This document shows, one piece after another, positions 63,627 through 64,000 of a stretch of 64,000 nt of DNA. Origin of the DNA: Hydractinia symbiolongicarpus (taxonomy: Eukaryota > Cnidaria > Hydrozoa > Anthoathecata > Hydractiniidae); the NCBI RefSeq assembly GCF_029227915.1, contig NC_079887.1:26039650-26103649 (forward strand), read 5' to 3'. The first letter of the stretch is position 1. Every line of letters begins with the position of its first letter. The translations under genes and the position numbers were made by a program. Under the pieces are notes generated by a model. That model was given only the letters and a program-made list of their open reading frames with translations. It made no database searches and had not been told where the DNA came from.

Positions 63627-64000
63627 AGGGTCTCATCAAAAAAGAAAACATTTTTGAAAACTACAAGTCTCATGCGTTTTAGTGGTGAAAAAATAATTTA
63701 AAAAATAGTTCGGGAAATGAGTTTACTCCCTGGGTACTTTCTTTGCATACTTTTGACTATACGGGCCGAGTCCGGGATTTACGGGAAATCGCGGGTTTTC
63801 GTTTGCCGGCGATTAAACTTCTTTTATTCAGCGTCCCATCAAATATGAAAATATTTTTGAAAACTACAAGTCTCATGCGTTTAGTGGTAAAAAAATAATA
63901 TAAAAAATCGTTCGGGAAATGAGTTTACTCCCTGGGTACTTTCTTTGTATACTTTTGACTATACGGGCCAAGCGCGGGATTTACGGGAAATCACGGGTTT
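63627..64000. repeat. Array continues past the window end; type c monomer returns
   Basis: The last complete monomers include CCCATCAAATATG with TTTAGTGGTAAAA and AATAATATAAAAA (about 63,836 on), also seen at about 61,797. These two are 2,041 bp apart, ten monomers plus two 7-bp insertions. The final bases are mid-monomer, so the array extends beyond the window. Confidence 0.85.

Larger units (their letters stand above)
1..64000. repeat. Satellite DNA array, ~203-bp monomer, about 316 tandem copies filling the window
   Basis: Every line of the window can be placed in the same monomer. The anchor CTCATCAAAA (or CACATCAAAT, CTCATCCAAA) recurs at 1, 204, 407, 610 (as CACATCAAAT), 812, 1014 and so on to the end, always in the same orientation. 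Larger landmark distances divide evenly by about 202.6 bp (1,621 = 8 monomers; 2,228 = 11; 3,446 = 17). Conserved blocks in order are the A/T hairpin, AAGTCTCATGCG, AGTGGTGAAAA, an A/T run, TCGTTCGGGAAATGAG, CTTTGTATAC, ACTATACGGGCC, GGATTTACGGGAAATCGC, GTTTGCCGGCGATTAAAC and the AAGCGT or CAGCGT junction. No flank is reached on either side, so the true length is unknown. A eukaryotic heterochromatic array is the natural reading. I do not recognise the family. Confidence 0.98.

Noticed and set aside
1-64000. CRISPR array
   Set aside because: The repeat is about 203 bp with no unique spacers, and no cas-like coding sequence is present.
1-64000. 5S or other rRNA, tRNA or histone tandem gene array
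   Set aside because: The unit length would be compatible with a short spacer-plus-gene unit, but no rRNA, tRNA or coding motif is recognisable in any monomer.
1-64000. Assembly artefact made of identical copied sequence
   Set aside because: Monomers differ by many linked single-base variants and small indels in a nested pattern, which is typical of real arrays. Local copy-number errors in the near-identical 11-mer and 8-mer units cannot be excluded without reads.

Overview
The whole 64 kb window is one uninterrupted satellite DNA array. A monomer of about 203 bp (mostly 202 or 203 bp), all in the same head-to-tail orientation, repeats from the first base to the last, about 316 times. I see no unique flank, protein-coding gene, RNA gene, transposon, CRISPR array or replication gene. 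The open reading frames present (up to 120 codons) are by-products of the repeat: each is about one or one and a half monomers long, they occur on both strands over the same bases, and 203 is not a multiple of 3, so no frame can pass through the array.

This points to a eukaryotic chromosome, probably centromeric, pericentromeric or subtelomeric heterochromatin. I do not recognise the monomer as a named satellite and cannot assign a species. It is about 37% GC (hand count on bases 1-203), yet CpG is about 1.7 times more frequent than expected. That is unusual for heavily methylated satellites and suggests a host with little CpG methylation or a young array.

The monomer is bipartite. An A/T-rich half carries a near-perfect hairpin (9-bp arms TCAAAAATG and CATTTTTGA around AAAA). 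A G/C-rich half carries CGGG/CGGA motifs spaced 9-11 bp apart. A TTCnnGAA inverted repeat and a TTCG-N6-CGGG element sit between or beside them.

Layout, from landmark variants traced through the sequence: 1-8.1 kb holds units of 10-12 monomers. 5.76-13.9 kb and 14.46-22.0 kb are two tandem copies of a super-unit of about 40 monomers (offset 8,703 falling to about 8,097 bp in one-monomer steps). 20.9-33.6 kb is an 11-mer higher-order repeat (2,228 bp). 32.5-36.7 kb is a 13-mer (2,635 bp) made of 7+6. 36.7-42.0 kb has landmarks at multiples of one monomer (5, 5, 2, 10) and a 3-mer duplication. 42.5-45.4 kb is a 7-mer duplication (1,421 bp), 44.0-50.5 kb a 17-mer (3,446 bp), 48.9-52.2 kb an 8-mer (1,619 bp), 54.9-56.6 kb a 4-mer (811 bp), 56.8-60.6 kb 2-, 8- and 9-mers, and 62.0-63.6 kb a 4-mer (818 bp) carrying a 7-bp internal duplication.

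Nothing here works together as a gene system. The biology is repeat turnover: nested duplications, hybrid monomers and local homogenisation, all in whole-monomer steps, as expected from in-register unequal exchange or amplification. Periods were measured by matching landmark variants by eye, not by a full alignment.
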